64,000 bases of DNA from Microbacterium suwonense (GTDB lineage: Bacteria; Actinomycetota; Actinomycetes; Actinomycetales; Microbacteriaceae): assembly GCF_030296555.1 (NCBI RefSeq), contig NZ_AP027728.1, forward strand, positions 1,364,001-1,428,000, given 5' to 3'. Below are positions 1-9,875 of the stretch, in pieces; position 1 is the stretch's first letter; each line of letters starts with the position of its first letter. A model generated the notes under the pieces. The model saw only the letters and a program-made list of their open reading frames with translations, was not told the DNA's origin and did no database searches. A program made the position numbers and the translations under genes.

Positions 1-3000
1 ACGACCCGCTTCGGCGACACGGTGCAGGAACGCCGCCCTGCCGTCGGCGTCGAGCGTGTGCTGATGCGCGACCCGGTACTCGGCCTTGCCGACGGTCTTG
101 GAGACGATCACCAGGCGCGCACCGGTCAGCGCCGCGGCCGGTGCACCCTCGATGAGCCCCTGCTGCACAGCGACCTGGTAGGCGGCGAGCTGGGCATGCT
201 CACGGACGTTGGCCTCGGTGTCCGGCTCGTACTTGCCGGTCTTCAGATCCACCACGACCACACGCTCGCCGCCGTCACCGTCGCCCATCCGGTCCCACTT
301 CTGCCCGCGAGCCGCATCGTGCTCCCCGGCGCCGGCCGGATAGGCCTCCACGCGGTCGATGATCCCGCTGACCACCGCATGCGCCCTCACCTCGGCATGC
401 GGTGCCCCCGCGTCCCGGGCATCCGAGAGCTCATTCACCACCTCCTCGGTCTGCAGGTCCACGGCGAAACGGAACTCCGCCTCGGCTGCCAGCATGCGAC
501 CGCCATCGCGTGCAGCCTCGCCGAGATAGGCATGCAGCCGCTGCACATACAGGTCGGCCCGCCGGCGCTCCTTCCGGCCGATCCAGGCCGTCTCGAAGTC
601 GAGCTCCGGCCAGTGCTCGTCGACGATGGCGGACATCGCCTCGAGGTCGCCGTCGGGAACCCGCTCCATCGCCTCGTGCACGATGGTGCCGATGCCTGCA
701 GAAGGCGGAGCGACTGCATCGCCGCCGAGGGCAGCGACCACCCAGTTCAGTCCGCACTCCTCGAAGGCCTCCATCCGCGAGGGCGACACCCTCACCGGGG
801 CGGTGCTGAGATCGCGGAGCGGCGCCGTGCTCGACGGCGGCGCCACGCCGTACCAGTCGGCGGGCGCGGCCCCCGCCACCCCTGCTTCGGCGAGCAGCCG
901 CAGCTGTCCGGCGGCGTGGTCCCGCTCGGCATCGTCGGAGGACAGGTTCAGCGTGCGACGATGCCTGGCGACCAGTCCGCGCAGGGTGAGTGGGTGCGCG
1001 AAGCGCTGCTCATCGTGCTCGACCGGCGGGGGCGCAGGCAGGAACGAGAAGAACGGGCTCGGCGACATGTCGTCGTCATCGACTGCCGAGACCACCAGTC
1101 GGGTCCGCGCACGGGAGATGGCACGCACGAACAGCCGCAGCTCGTCGTGCAGCGCCGCCCGGCGACGGTCGAGCACACCGGGGACCGCCTCCGGTGATCC
1201 GGTGCGTGAGGCAGCGAGCCATTCGGCCAAGCGCCAGGTCTCCAGCATCCCTCCGCGCAGCCGCACATTCGGCCACACTCCGTCCTGCACGCCGGCGACG
1301 ACCACGGCCTCGAACTCCGCACCCAGCGCGCTCGCCGGCGTCATCAGCGTGACCAGCCCCGGGCGGTCGGGTGCGGAGAGCGTGTCCTCGGGCACCTCGC
1401 TGTCGAGTATGTCGCGGATGAACAGCGCCGGCTTCTCCTGCGGCGAGCGCTCCACGAATCGCTTGGCCGCGTCGAACAATGCGACCAGGCTGTCCAGGGA
1501 TCGGGCGATCTCTGCACCTCCGGGCTGGTCGGCCGCTGCGCGCCACGCGGAGTGCAACGGCGTGCCGTCGAAGGCGCGAGCCCGATCCCATACCCGCCAC
1601 AGCAGCTCATGGATGGTGTCCCCTGCGGACGCCGCATCGTGCAGCTGGGCGAGCGTCTCGGCGAACCGCTTGGCGGTGCGTGCCTCCGGAGCATCCACCC
1701 GGTCGAGCAGATGCGGGAACTGCATCCCCTCGCGCAGCAGTTCGCGCGCCGGCGTCGACCCGCCGTCGGAGAGCTCGACGTGCCGCAGCCTGGCTCTCAG
1801 GCGACGCAGCCCCACGGCATCCAGTCCGCCGAACGGCGAGACGAGCGCCTCGGCGAGCAGCCCGGTCTCCCGCTCTGCGGCGGGCGTGAGGCCCAGCCGA
1901 ACGATCTCGACGATCGCGCGCACCGTTTCATCGCTGCCCAGTGGGCGCGGCACCCCGGCCGCACGGGTGGGCACCTCGCGGGCGGCCAGTTCGGCTTCGA
2001 GCGTGACGATCTGCCGGGTGTCGTGGGCGATGACCGCCATGTCGCTCCAGGCGATCCCGTCGGTGAGATGCCAATCGCGCAGAGTCGCGGCGATGCGGTC
2101 GATCTCCTCGTGCGGCGATGGCGCGACCAGGGTGCGTACGCCGTCGTCGGTCGTCTCTTTGGGGGGACGACGATGATCCACTCGCCCCGCCACGCCGATC
2201 GCCTGGGTGACGGTGCGCGTGAGGGCGGTGAGCGCCTCGCTCTGCCGGTGCGGGGCATCGAGCACGAGCACGTCGCCGAGCACCTGGGCGAGCTCGGCGA
2301 AGAGCTGCGGACTGGCACCGCGGAACACTCCGGACGAGATGTCGGGGTCGCCGAACGCGAGCACGGCGATTCCGCGTTCCCGCAGCGCGCGCACCAGGCG
2401 GATACCACCCCGGGTGAGCTCCTGCGCATCGTCGATCAGCACCGTTCGCAGGGCCGCGAGCGGACCCAGATCCGCGGCATCCGCTGTGCGCAGAATGGCA
2501 GTCGCCTCCGACAGCAGCTCGGGGATGTCGCGATGCGCCACCCGCATCCCCGCCATCACGTCACGGTACTCGTCGAGGAAGTCGGCGGCTGCTCGCCAGA
2601 CCTCCCGCCCGGACTCCTCCAGCTCGCCCGGCCGCACGCCCAGCTCTGTGCATTCGGCGAGGAATGCGCGCAGCTCGGAGCGGAACCCCTTCGATGCGCG
2701 CACCACGGGGCTCAGCCCCTCCGGCCAACGACGGGTGCCGTCCTCGGCATCGCCGGCAAGCAGATCGGCGATGATGCGATCCTGGTCGGCGCCGGTCAGC
2801 AGCGCCGGCGGCTCCATCCCGTGCCGTACCGTCAGGCCGCGCACCAGCTGGAAGGCGAAGGACGCCAGTGAGCGCACCAGCGGCCCGGGTGTGGCCTGCA
2901 TCACACGCACACCCACCCGGTCGCGCAGTGCCGTCGCCGCCTGCCGGCTCGGGGTGAGCACGAGCAGCTCCTCCGGACGCATCCCTGCTGTCAGCAGGTG

Positions 3001-3114
3001 CACGACACGGTCGACGAGCGCCGTCGTCTTGCCCGTTCCCGGTGCGCCGATGACCACTCCGGATGCCATCGCAGGAACGTGCACGACGGCGTGCTGGGCG
3101 GCATCCTCGATCAT
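1..3114 (-). CDS. adnA: AdnA-like helicase-nuclease, 3' end cut by window edge
   Basis: UvrD/RecB-type motor fused to a RecB-type nuclease. In actinobacteria AdnA pairs with AdnB (expected just beyond the left edge) to resect double-strand breaks. About 1,038 residues are visible; the family is near 1,050, so only a few codons are missing. Seen: Walker A GAPGTGKTT at residues 23-31, a motif II DDAQE near 225, FGDPDISSG near 245, and the PD-(D/E)XK residues in GIIDRVE (about 916) and VVDLKTGK (about 953). The frame is open throughout. ATG at 3114 is chosen because the Q-like motif follows at once; an in-frame ATG at 3144 is an alternative. The gene diverges from DUF3107, as recalled for Rv3202c and its neighbours in Mycobacterium. 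Confidence 0.82.
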   Translation of the reverse strand, partial: MIEDAAQHAVVHVPAMASGVVIGAPGTGKTTALVDRVVHLLTAGMRPEELLVLTPSRQAATALRDRVGVRVMQATPGPLVRSLASFAFQLVRGLTVRHGMEPPALLTGADQDRIIADLLAGDAEDGTRRWPEGLSPVVRASKGFRSELRAFLAECTELGVRPGELEESGREVWRAAADFLDEYRDVMAGMRVAHRDIPELLSEATAILRTADAADLGPLAALRTVLIDDAQELTRGGIRLVRALRERGIAVLAFGDPDISSGVFRGASPQLFAELAQVLGDVLVLDAPHRQSEALTALTRTVTQAIGVAGRVDHRRPPKETTDDGVRTLVAPSPHEEIDRIAATLRDWHLTDGIAWSDMAVIAHDTRQIVTLEAELAAREVPTRAAGVPRPLGSDETVRAIVEIVRLGLTPAAERETGLLAEALVSPFGGLDAVGLRRLRARLRHVELSDGGSTPARELLREGMQFPHLLDRVDAPEARTAKRFAETLAQLHDAASAGDTIHELLWRVWDRARAFDGTPLHSAWRAAADQPGGAEIARSLDSLVALFDAAKRFVERSPQEKPALFIRDILDSEVPEDTLSAPDRPGLVTLMTPASALGAEFEAVVVAGVQDGVWPNVRLRGGMLETWRLAEWLAASRTGSPEAVPGVLDRRRAALHDELRLFVRAISRARTRLVVSAVDDDDMSPSPFFSFLPAPPPVEHDEQRFAHPLTLRGLVARHRRTLNLSSDDAERDHAAGQLRLLAEAGVAGAAPADWYGVAPPSSTAPLRDLSTAPVRVSPSRMEAFEECGLNWVVAALGGDAVAPPSAGIGTIVHEAMERVPDGDLEAMSAIVDEHWPELDFETAWIGRKERRRADLYVQRLHAYLGEAARDGGRMLAAEAEFRFAVDLQTEEVVNELSDARDAGAPHAEVRAHAVVSGIIDRVEAYPAGAGEHDAARGQKWDRMGDGDGGERVVVVDLKTGKYEPDTEANVREHAQLAAYQVAVQQGLIEGAPAAALTGARLVIVSKTVGKAEYRVAHQHTLDADGRAAFLHRVAEAGR

Positions 3115-3275
3115 GACCTCAAGGCTAGCGACGCGCACCGACATCGCCGTCGCAGACGCCGCAGCACCAACCGCATCCTGTTGTGCGCCCAGGGCGAAAT
3201 CACGTCCGAGGCCCGGCTTCACGCCGGTGCCAGCAGGTAGAGTTGCCGGTGTTCGCAGACACCTGAGGAGTACGA

Positions 3276-3500
3276 GTGGAAATCCGCATCGGCATCGTCA
3301 ACACCGGTCGTGAGCTGAGCTTCGACACCGCCACCAGCGCCGACGAGGTGCGCGAGCAGGTCACCTCCGCTCTCGAGCAGAACGCCAGCCACCTGAGCTT
3401 CACCGACGCGAAGGGCAGCTCGTACATCGTCCCCACCGCGAACCTGGCCTACGTCGAACTCGGCTCGGAGGAGCTGCGCCGCGTCGGCTTCGTCGCCTGA
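3276..3500 (+). CDS. DUF3107 family small protein
   Basis: A 74-residue acidic protein of the actinobacterial DUF3107 family (TB9.4-like). Its biochemical role is not established. The GTG start at 3276 is fixed by a strong ribosome site, CTGAGGAG, five bases upstream, and a TAGAGT -10 box lies at 3238-3243. The chain contains the family's alternating beta strands (EIRIGIV, SSYIVPTANLAYVEL). It is followed after one base by a small membrane-protein gene, so the two are probably cotranscribed. The order adnA, DUF3107, membrane protein, ferritin-like, DEAD helicase matches mycobacteria, which supports orthology rather than chance similarity. Confidence 0.85.
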   Translation: MEIRIGIVNTGRELSFDTATSADEVREQVTSALEQNASHLSFTDAKGSSYIVPTANLAYVELGSEELRRVGFVA

Positions 3501-3501
3501 C

Positions 3502-3789
3502 ATGTACATCCTGCTCGCACTGATCGCCGCCTGCTCACTCGGCATCGGGCTGCACTATCTGCTGCCCGCGCGCAGCCTGCGCGGAGTCGCGGTCACGCCG
3601 GCGATCGCCACGGCGGCAGCGGCGGCGATCTACACGATCCTGCAGTGGACGGGGGTGACCGAGAGCAGCGTCTGGCTGTGGGTCGCCAGTCTCGGCGGCG
3701 GGCTCCTGCTCGCCGCGCTCGCGACGATCGCGATCAGCGTGCTGCGCACCCGTCACGACGCCGCGGCCAGGCAGGCGCTCGGCATCTGA
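3502..3789 (+). CDS. small integral membrane protein
   Basis: A 95-residue protein with three predicted hydrophobic helices (about residues 2-22, 30-48 and 59-82) and a short basic C-terminus. No catalytic motif is visible and no function can be assigned. The ATG lies one base after the DUF3107 stop, which implies translational coupling. A membrane protein in this slot is also found next to DUF3107 in mycobacteria (Rv3209 position), though sequence identity could not be tested here. It converges on the ferritin-like gene without an obvious hairpin between them. Confidence 0.75.
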   Translation: MYILLALIAACSLGIGLHYLLPARSLRGVAVTPAIATAAAAAIYTILQWTGVTESSVWLWVASLGGGLLLAALATIAISVLRTRHDAAARQALGI

Positions 3790-3813
3790 CGCAGTCGACG
3801 ACGCAGACGGATG

Positions 3814-4524
3814 CTATGAGGCGAGCCCCATCGCATCCATGCGTCGGGCGTGCGCGCCCATGAGCTCGGTGTAGACCGGCTCGATGCGCTTGTCGTCGGC
3901 ATCCAGACGCCCCGGACGCAGCGCGTCGCGGCAGACCAGCAGTGTGTCGCCGACCAGACGGCGTCCCCGCATCGACAGCAGCGAACGCCATTCGCTGTCG
4001 CTCTCGATGGTCTGCTGGATTATCGAGACGATCTCGTCACCGGCATCCGGCTGGCGCAGGATCTCTGCGACCCGCTCGCCGGTCTCGCCGTAACTGGAGG
4101 CCAGCGCCAGGTAGAAGTCGTCCAGCATGCCTGCGGTGAGGTAGACCGCCAGCAGCGTCTCCTCCTGGCGTTCGCCGATCGTCTTGCGCCGGAAGTCGTC
4201 GAGGTTCTCGCGGAACGGCAGCATCACCTCCGTGGGATCCTCACCCTGATCGGCGATGACCTCGACGATGCCGCGGTGCTTGTCCAGCGCCGCACCCGCC
4301 GCGCGCGAGAGGGCTTCCTTCCGGGCGAGCTCGGCGGTGCCACGGATGCCGCGGCTGAGCGTCTCGAAGTATCCCAGCTGCAGATACGCGGCTTGCCCGA
4401 GGAAGCGATTCAGCTCGGGCGCCAGCTCGGCGAAGTCGACGCGCTGCGCACCCCCGTTGTCCCCACGACTGCGCAGCGTCAGGGTGCGCCGCTGAGGCTT
4501 GCGCTTCCAGAACCAGTTGACCAC
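3814..4524 (-). CDS. ferritin-like fold protein (Rv3210c type)
   Basis: A 236-residue protein of the actinobacterial ferritin-like group related in fold to the tRNA-modifying enzyme MiaE. It is mostly helical, with candidate carboxylate/histidine metal ligands scattered in helices such as ELNRFLGQAAYLQLGYFE (about 37-54) and AALDKHRGIVEVIADQGED (about 78-96). The typical MiaE EXXH pairs are not clear, so metal binding is not assured. ATG at 4524 follows the conserved basic N-terminus (VNWFWKRKPQRR). It sits between DUF3107 and a DEAD helicase, as in mycobacteria. Function unknown. Confidence 0.75.
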   Translation of the reverse strand: MVNWFWKRKPQRRTLTLRSRGDNGGAQRVDFAELAPELNRFLGQAAYLQLGYFETLSRGIRGTAELARKEALSRAAGAALDKHRGIVEVIADQGEDPTEVMLPFRENLDDFRRKTIGERQEETLLAVYLTAGMLDDFYLALASSYGETGERVAEILRQPDAGDEIVSIIQQTIESDSEWRSLLSMRGRRLVGDTLLVCRDALRPGRLDADDKRIEPVYTELMGAHARRMDAMGLAS

Positions 4525-4706
4525 CCGCCCAGACTACTCGGAGCCGTCTGCTGTGCCGCAGACAGCACCTCCGCTAGGCTTGTGCTGTCCTGCCATCGGA
4601 GCAGGGCCCCGCGCCTGTGGCAGAAGTTGACGGCGTGGATCCGTTACGAGGCGCCGCTCGCGCATGGCAGACAGCCGCGCACGCGCCGGACAGGCAAAGA
4701 CATACT

Positions 4707-6224
4707 GTGACTTCATTCGCTGATCTCGGAATCGATCAGGACATCCTCGATGCCCTCGCCGCGAAGGGCATCGTCGACGCGTTCCCCATCCAGGAGCAGA
4801 CCATTCCCCTCGGCCTTCCCGGCCAGGACATCATCGGCCAGGCCAAGACCGGAACGGGAAAGACCTTCGGCTTCGGCATCCCGGTGGTGCAGCGACTGGG
4901 CCAGAATCCCGAGCCAGGCGTCAAGGCGCTCATCGTCGTGCCGACCCGCGAGCTCGCGGTGCAGGTGTACGAGGACATCGACATGCTCACCTCCAACCGC
5001 TCCACGAGCGTGGTCGCGATCTACGGCGGCAAGGCCTACGAGGGGCAGATCGACCAGCTCAAGGCCGGCGCGCAGATCGTGGTCGGCACCCCCGGTCGCC
5101 TGATCGACCTGGCCGGCCAGCGTCTGCTGGATCTGTCGAACGCGACGGAGGTCGTGCTGGACGAGGCCGACAAGATGCTGGATCTGGGCTTCCTCGCCGA
5201 CATCGAGAAGATCTTCTCCAAGGTGCCGCCGGTGCGTCACACCCAGCTGTTCTCGGCGACCATGCCCGGACCGATCGTCGCCCTGGCGCGTCGGTTCATG
5301 AACAACCCGATCCACATCCGTGCCAACGATCCCGACGAGGGTCTGACCCAGGCGAACATCAAGCACATCGTCTACCGGGCGCACTCGCTGGACAAGGACG
5401 AGATCATCGCCCGCATCCTGCAGGCCGAGGGCCGCGGCAAGACCGTGATCTTCACCCGCACCAAGCGCGCGGCGCAGCGACTGGTCGACGAGCTCGGCGA
5501 CCGCGGCTTCAACGTCGGCGGTGTGCACGGCGACATGGGCCAGGAGCAGCGCGAGCGCTCGATGGCCGCGTTCAAGGCCGGCAAGCGCGATGTGCTCGTG
5601 GCCACCGACGTCGCCGCCCGCGGCATCGACGTCGACGATGTGACACACGTGATCAACCACACGATCCCCGACGAGGACAAGACGTACCTGCACCGTGCCG
5701 GTCGTACGGGTCGCGCGGGCAAGACTGGCATCGCCGTCACGTTCGTCGACTGGGAGGACCTGCACAAGTGGGCCCTGATCAACCGCGCGCTGGACTTCGG
5801 TCAGCCCGAGCCCGTCGAGACCTACTCCTCCAGCCCGCACCTGTACAGCGACCTGAACATCCCGGAGGGCACCAAGGGTCGCCTGGTGACCGCCCCCAAG
5901 GCGGAGAAGTCGTCCTCTGAGCGGCGTCAGCGTCAGCCGCAGAAGGCGGCGGATGCCGCGGCCGAGGGCACCGATGAGGGGACCACCCGTCGTCGGCGTC
6001 GTCGCCGTCGGGGCTCCGAGGCCGAGAAGGTCGGTGCGACGTTCACCGAGGGCGCGGAGCAGCAGGCATCCGCTTCCGCCGACGGCGCTGCCGCCGAGCG
6101 CGACGCGGAGGGAGCGGGCACGCACGACGGCGATGCCACCCGCGAGCACCGCGACGGCAAGCCCGCCCCGCAGCGCCGCCGTCGTCGCCGCCGCTCGGGC
6201 GGTGCCGCCCCCACCGGGGCCTGA
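4707..6224 (+). CDS. rhlE: DEAD-box RNA helicase with Arg-rich tail (RhlE type)
   Basis: A 505-residue ATP-dependent RNA helicase. Seen in order: Q-motif (FPIQEQT), Walker A AKTGTGKT, PTRELA, GTPGR, DEAD as DEADKM, SATMP, then the C-terminal helicase lobe with DVAARGIDVDDV and HRAGRTGRAG. After about residue 390 the chain becomes a charged tail with two Arg8-9 blocks, a likely RNA-binding extension. GTG at 4707 is chosen because the protein begins directly with the family start TSFADLGI; an upstream in-frame start at 4617 adds residues that resemble nothing. A TAGGCT -10 near 4575 would leave a leader of about 125 bases, which may matter for cold regulation (inference). Confidence 0.92.
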   Translation: MTSFADLGIDQDILDALAAKGIVDAFPIQEQTIPLGLPGQDIIGQAKTGTGKTFGFGIPVVQRLGQNPEPGVKALIVVPTRELAVQVYEDIDMLTSNRSTSVVAIYGGKAYEGQIDQLKAGAQIVVGTPGRLIDLAGQRLLDLSNATEVVLDEADKMLDLGFLADIEKIFSKVPPVRHTQLFSATMPGPIVALARRFMNNPIHIRANDPDEGLTQANIKHIVYRAHSLDKDEIIARILQAEGRGKTVIFTRTKRAAQRLVDELGDRGFNVGGVHGDMGQEQRERSMAAFKAGKRDVLVATDVAARGIDVDDVTHVINHTIPDEDKTYLHRAGRTGRAGKTGIAVTFVDWEDLHKWALINRALDFGQPEPVETYSSSPHLYSDLNIPEGTKGRLVTAPKAEKSSSERRQRQPQKAADAAAEGTDEGTTRRRRRRRRGSEAEKVGATFTEGAEQQASASADGAAAERDAEGAGTHDGDATREHRDGKPAPQRRRRRRRSGGAAPTGA

Positions 6225-6230
6225 TCCGTC

Positions 6231-6256
6231 GAGGGGCTCGCCGATGCGGGCCCCTC
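6231..6256. terminator. stem-loop after the DEAD-box gene
   Basis: GAGGGGC at 6231-6237 pairs perfectly with GCCCCTC at 6250-6256 across a 12-base loop, seven bases after the helicase stop. There is no U-tract, as is common in high-GC actinobacteria. Confidence 0.5.
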
Positions 6257-6388
6257 ACCTGTTTCACCCCGCTCACGTGTCACAACACGCCGCAACACCC
6301 CACCACGTCACCGCGTGTCGCGCCACCCGAACGGACGGATGCAGCACCGTGCGCCGTAGGAGCGCCAAGAGCCTCGAGGTGTCACGGC

Positions 6389-6440
6389 CTCCGCAGCTCA
6401 GGGCCCCCGCAGCTCACGGCGTCCGCAGCTCAGGGCGTCC
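6389..6440. repeat. 16-bp tandem repeat at the 3' end of the PHP gene
   Basis: About three and a half copies of a 16-base unit built on CCGCAGCTCAGGGC run through this stretch. The TGA stop of the minus-strand PHP gene (6430-6432) lies inside one copy, so the repeat has grown across the gene end. Confidence 0.7.
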
Positions 6441-7304
6441 GCGGCTCCGAGCCGGTCGCGCGCTCGATGATGCGGGAGACCATCTCGTCGGAGGTGGTGT
6501 TCTCGCCGGGAAGATTCGGCTTGCCCGCCCCGTGGTAGTCACTCGACCCGGTGACGATCAGGTCGTGCCGGGCGGCGATCTTGCGCAGCATCCGCTTGCC
6601 ATCCTCGGTGTTCTCGCGATGACCGATCTCCAGGCCGCCGAGACCCTCGGCGATCAGCCGCTCCAGGTACGCGACCGGCATCATCCGATCCCGCCCCGAG
6701 GTCGCCGGATGGGCGATGACCGCCACTCCCCCGCCCGGGTGATCAGCCGCACCACGGTCAGCGGATCGGGGGCGTAGTGCGGCTCGTAATACCCGGCTCT
6801 GGGATGCAGGATGCCGTCGAACGCCTCTGATCGGTCACCGACGATGCCGGCGGCCACCAGGGCGTCGGCGATGTGCGGACGCCCGATGGTGGCATCCGGC
6901 GTGGTGTGCTCCAGGACGTCCTGCCAGCGGAGGTCGTAGTCGCGGCCGATGCTGCGCACGATCCGCTCGGCACGTCCCACGCGGTCCCGGCGGATGCGAT
7001 CGGTCTCGGCGACCAGTGCGGGATCGGTCGGATCGAAGAGGTAGCCCAGCACGTGCACGCTTCGCCAATCGTGCCGGGCCGAGAACTCGATGCCGCCCAG
7101 GAACGTCATTCCCCGCGACACGGCGGCATCGCCCGCCTCGCCCCACCCGGTCGTGCGGTCGTGATCGGTGAGCGCCAGAGTGCGGATGCCGTGGGCCTGA
7201 GCCTGACGGACGACCTCCGCAGGCGTCTCGGTGCCATCGGAGTGGTTGGAATGCAGGTGCAGGTCACTCGGACCGGTGACGGTGGAGTGCACGCCCTGGG
7301 TCAT
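6430..7304 (-). CDS. PHP domain phosphoesterase, frameshifted by one base
   Basis: A 291-residue PHP-domain metal-dependent phosphoesterase (RNase AM / YciV-like group). The N-terminal part shows DLHLHSNHSDGTETP and ALTDHD, the C-terminal part AVIAHPATSG and TGSSDYHG, all metal-ligand motifs of the family. The two parts are in different frames: near 6726-6732 the expected RAGGVAVIAHP becomes RAGEWRSSP, repaired by one extra G in a G5 run, so a sequencing deletion is likely. The ATG at 7304 has TACGCT six bases upstream, pointing to leaderless transcription. It diverges from the EEP-family gene at 7358. Confidence 0.85.
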
Positions 7305-7357
7305 GCTCCGAGCGTACCGCCAGGGGCGTCACAGCAGATTCCCCTAGGCTTTCCACG

Positions 7358-8380
7358 ATGCTACGTCTGGTCGGAATCCTCATCACGGTGCTCTTCGCGA
7401 TCGCGACCGCCATTCTCGTCTGGCCGCAGTTCTTCCAGCTCGAGAACACGTTCCCGATCGCGCAGATCATCGCTTCGAGAGCGCTCGTGCTGGGCGGCTT
7501 CGTCGTCGTGATGATCCTGGCCCTACTGATGATGCTCGCCAGGCCCATGCGCGGATTCGCGGCATCCATCCTCATCGTCGCCCTGCTCGGCGCCGGAGCC
7601 ACGGCCGTCGTCGGCGGGCTGCGCGGAGCCGGCACCGGCTCGCTGCCGGCGAAGACCGACACGGCGCTGCGGGTGCTCACCTGGAACACGAACGGCGCAG
7701 CGGTGTCGGCGGAGCGCATCGCGCAGGTGATCGATGAGCAGCAGGTGGACATCGTCACCCTCCCAGAGACCTCGGAAGAGGTCGGCGAGCAGATCGCGAT
7801 CCGGATGCGCGAGGCGGGCAGTCCGATGTGGGTGCACCACGTGAACATCCGTCCCGACGTGCCCAACGGGCCGCAGGCGTGGCAGACGACCATCCTCATC
7901 TCCGCCGAGCTGGGCGAGTACTCGGTGATCGCCTCCTCGCGCGACGGCTCGAGCAACACCACCTCGGTGCCCAGCGCGGTCGCGATGCCGGTGGACGGCA
8001 CCGGTCCGACGATCGTCGCGGTGCACGCTGTGGCGCCGCGTGAGAAGGCGATGAGCCGCTGGCGCGCCGACCTGGCCTGGGTCGCCGATCAGTGCCCCGC
8101 TGGCGACTTCATCCTTGCGGGAGACTTCAACGCCACTCTGGATCACATGGCACGTCTGGGTTCGGACGGCGGAACGATGGGGCGCTGCCAGGATGCGGCC
8201 AGCACCACCGGTAACGGGATGCTGGGCACCTGGCCCGCCGATGTGCCGGCGCTGCTGGGTGCGCCGATCGACCACATCATGGCGAGCGAGAACTGGCGGG
8301 CAACCGGTTCGGAGGTGCTCCCGGATGCCGGTGGCAGCGACCACCGCGCCCTGGTGGCGCAGCTGGAGCCCGCGACGTAG
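7358..8380 (+). CDS. membrane-anchored endonuclease/exonuclease/phosphatase family protein
   Basis: A 340-residue protein with three N-terminal membrane helices (about residues 3-22, 36-60 and 66-88) followed by an extracellular or periplasm-side EEP domain. Motifs seen: LTWNTN, LPETSE, GDFNATLDH and, near the end, SDHRALVA, which together give the Mg-dependent phosphodiesterase active site. The substrate is not predictable (nucleic acid, lipid or sugar phosphate). TAGGCT lies at 7345-7350, seven bases before the ATG, and no ribosome site is seen, so a leaderless mRNA is likely. It is divergent from the PHP gene and shares a 53-base promoter region with it. Confidence 0.85.
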   Translation: MLRLVGILITVLFAIATAILVWPQFFQLENTFPIAQIIASRALVLGGFVVVMILALLMMLARPMRGFAASILIVALLGAGATAVVGGLRGAGTGSLPAKTDTALRVLTWNTNGAAVSAERIAQVIDEQQVDIVTLPETSEEVGEQIAIRMREAGSPMWVHHVNIRPDVPNGPQAWQTTILISAELGEYSVIASSRDGSSNTTSVPSAVAMPVDGTGPTIVAVHAVAPREKAMSRWRADLAWVADQCPAGDFILAGDFNATLDHMARLGSDGGTMGRCQDAASTTGNGMLGTWPADVPALLGAPIDHIMASENWRATGSEVLPDAGGSDHRALVAQLEPAT

Positions 8381-8439
8381 CACGCGCGCGGCGACGATCC
8401 CCAGCATCCGTGTCGGACGGGGATGCGACAATGGAGCAC

Positions 8440-9873
8440 ATGACCAGTGCACAGAACGACACCGTCGTCGAGACCCCCGTCGAGGCCGTCGTCGAGGACA
8501 AGAATCCCCGAAAGCAGCCCTTCCCGCAGGGCTTCCTGAACACGATCTCCACCGGATGGGCCGACCGGCCGGAATCCCTGCCCTCGGCCCGCCCGCATGC
8601 CGCCTTCGCGTCCGCTCGTCGCGAGAAGGTCTCCGCAGCGTTCCCCGGAAAGCGCCTCGTCGTGCCGGCTGGATCCTTCAAGCAGCGCAGCAACGACACC
8701 GACTACCCGTTCCGGGCGCACTCGGCGTTCCTGCACCTGACCGGCTGGGAGAACGACGCCGAACCGGATTCGATGCTGGTGTTCGAGCCGCGGTCCTCCG
8801 ACGCCGAGGATGCCGGCCATGACGTCACCCTGTACTTCCGCGAGCGCGCCGACCGCAGCACCAGCGAGTTCTATTCGGATGCCACCATCGGCGAGTTCTG
8901 GATCGGGCCGCGACCGTCATTGGACGGTGTCGCCGCCGATCTGGCCGTGCCCACCGCGCACATCGACTCCTTCCTCTCGGGAGATGACGATCTCGTCGTC
9001 GGCGAGGACGATGAGCTCACCCGCTTCGTCTCCGAGCTGCGCCTGGTGAAGGACGAGTTCGAGATCGCCGAGATGCGCCGCGCGGTGGCGGTCACGGCAT
9101 CCGGGTTCGACGACATCATCCGCGACTTCGACCGGGCCGTCGCGCATCCGCGCGGCGAGCGCATCGTCGAGGGCGTCTTCCACCAGCGCGCCCGCAGCGA
9201 CGGCAACTGGGAAGGCTACGACACGATCGCGGCATCCGGTCACCACGCCTGCTACCTGCACTGGACCCGCAATGACGGCGCGGTGGTGCCGGGCGACCTG
9301 ATCCTGATCGATGCCGGTGTCGAGGTCGACAGCCAGTACACCGCCGACATCACCCGCACGCTGCCGGTTAACGGCAGGTTCTCCGACGTGCAGCGCCGGG
9401 TCTACGAGGTGGTGCTCGAGGCCGCGGATGCCGCGTTCGCCGCCGCCAAGCCGGGTGTGCGCTTCCGTGAGGTGCATGAGGCGGCGATGCAGGTCATCGC
9501 CGCGCGCACGGCCGAATGGGGTCTGCTGCCGGTGAGCGCGCAGGAGGCGTTGGATGCCGACAACGGCGGCCAGCACCGGCGGTACATGGTGCACGGCACC
9601 AGCCACCACCTCGGGATCGATGTGCACGACTGCGCGCAGGCGCGCCGCGAGATGTACTACGACGGCATCCTCGAGGCGGGCATGGTGTTCACGATCGAGC
9701 CGGGCCTGTACTTCCAGATCGACGACCTGACCGTTCCGGAAGAGCTGCGCGGCATCGGCGTGCGCATCGAGGACGACATCCTGATGACCGCAGACGGCCC
9801 CGTGAACCTCTCCGCCGACATCCCCCGCACCGCTGACGACGTCGAGGCGTGGATCGCCCGGCTGAAGGGTTGA
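8440..9873 (+). CDS. pepP: Xaa-Pro aminopeptidase (M24B, AMP_N + creatinase domains)
   Basis: A 477-residue cytoplasmic metallopeptidase that removes N-terminal residues preceding proline. The AMP_N domain fills roughly residues 35-190; the pita-bread catalytic domain follows with all five metal ligands visible: DAGVEVDSQYTADITR (two Asp), HGTSHHLGID (His), TIEPGLY (Glu) and RIEDDIL (Glu). ATG at 8440 is preferred over the GTG at 8410 because GACAAT stands seven bases upstream, the same leaderless spacing used by neighbours. The N-terminal 30 residues are a flexible acidic extension. The small membrane gene at 9876 follows two bases after its stop. Confidence 0.93.
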   Translation: MTSAQNDTVVETPVEAVVEDKNPRKQPFPQGFLNTISTGWADRPESLPSARPHAAFASARREKVSAAFPGKRLVVPAGSFKQRSNDTDYPFRAHSAFLHLTGWENDAEPDSMLVFEPRSSDAEDAGHDVTLYFRERADRSTSEFYSDATIGEFWIGPRPSLDGVAADLAVPTAHIDSFLSGDDDLVVGEDDELTRFVSELRLVKDEFEIAEMRRAVAVTASGFDDIIRDFDRAVAHPRGERIVEGVFHQRARSDGNWEGYDTIAASGHHACYLHWTRNDGAVVPGDLILIDAGVEVDSQYTADITRTLPVNGRFSDVQRRVYEVVLEAADAAFAAAKPGVRFREVHEAAMQVIAARTAEWGLLPVSAQEALDADNGGQHRRYMVHGTSHHLGIDVHDCAQARREMYYDGILEAGMVFTIEPGLYFQIDDLTVPEELRGIGVRIEDDILMTADGPVNLSADIPRTADDVEAWIARLKG

Positions 9874-9875
9874 TC

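Noticed and set aside
22..2871. Long plus-strand frames over the first 3 kb
   Set aside because: Shadows of adnA, whose minus-strand frame is open from 3114 to the window edge with helicase and nuclease motifs.
4713..6149. A 478-residue minus-strand frame
   Set aside because: Antisense of the RhlE-type helicase; the plus strand shows every helicase motif.
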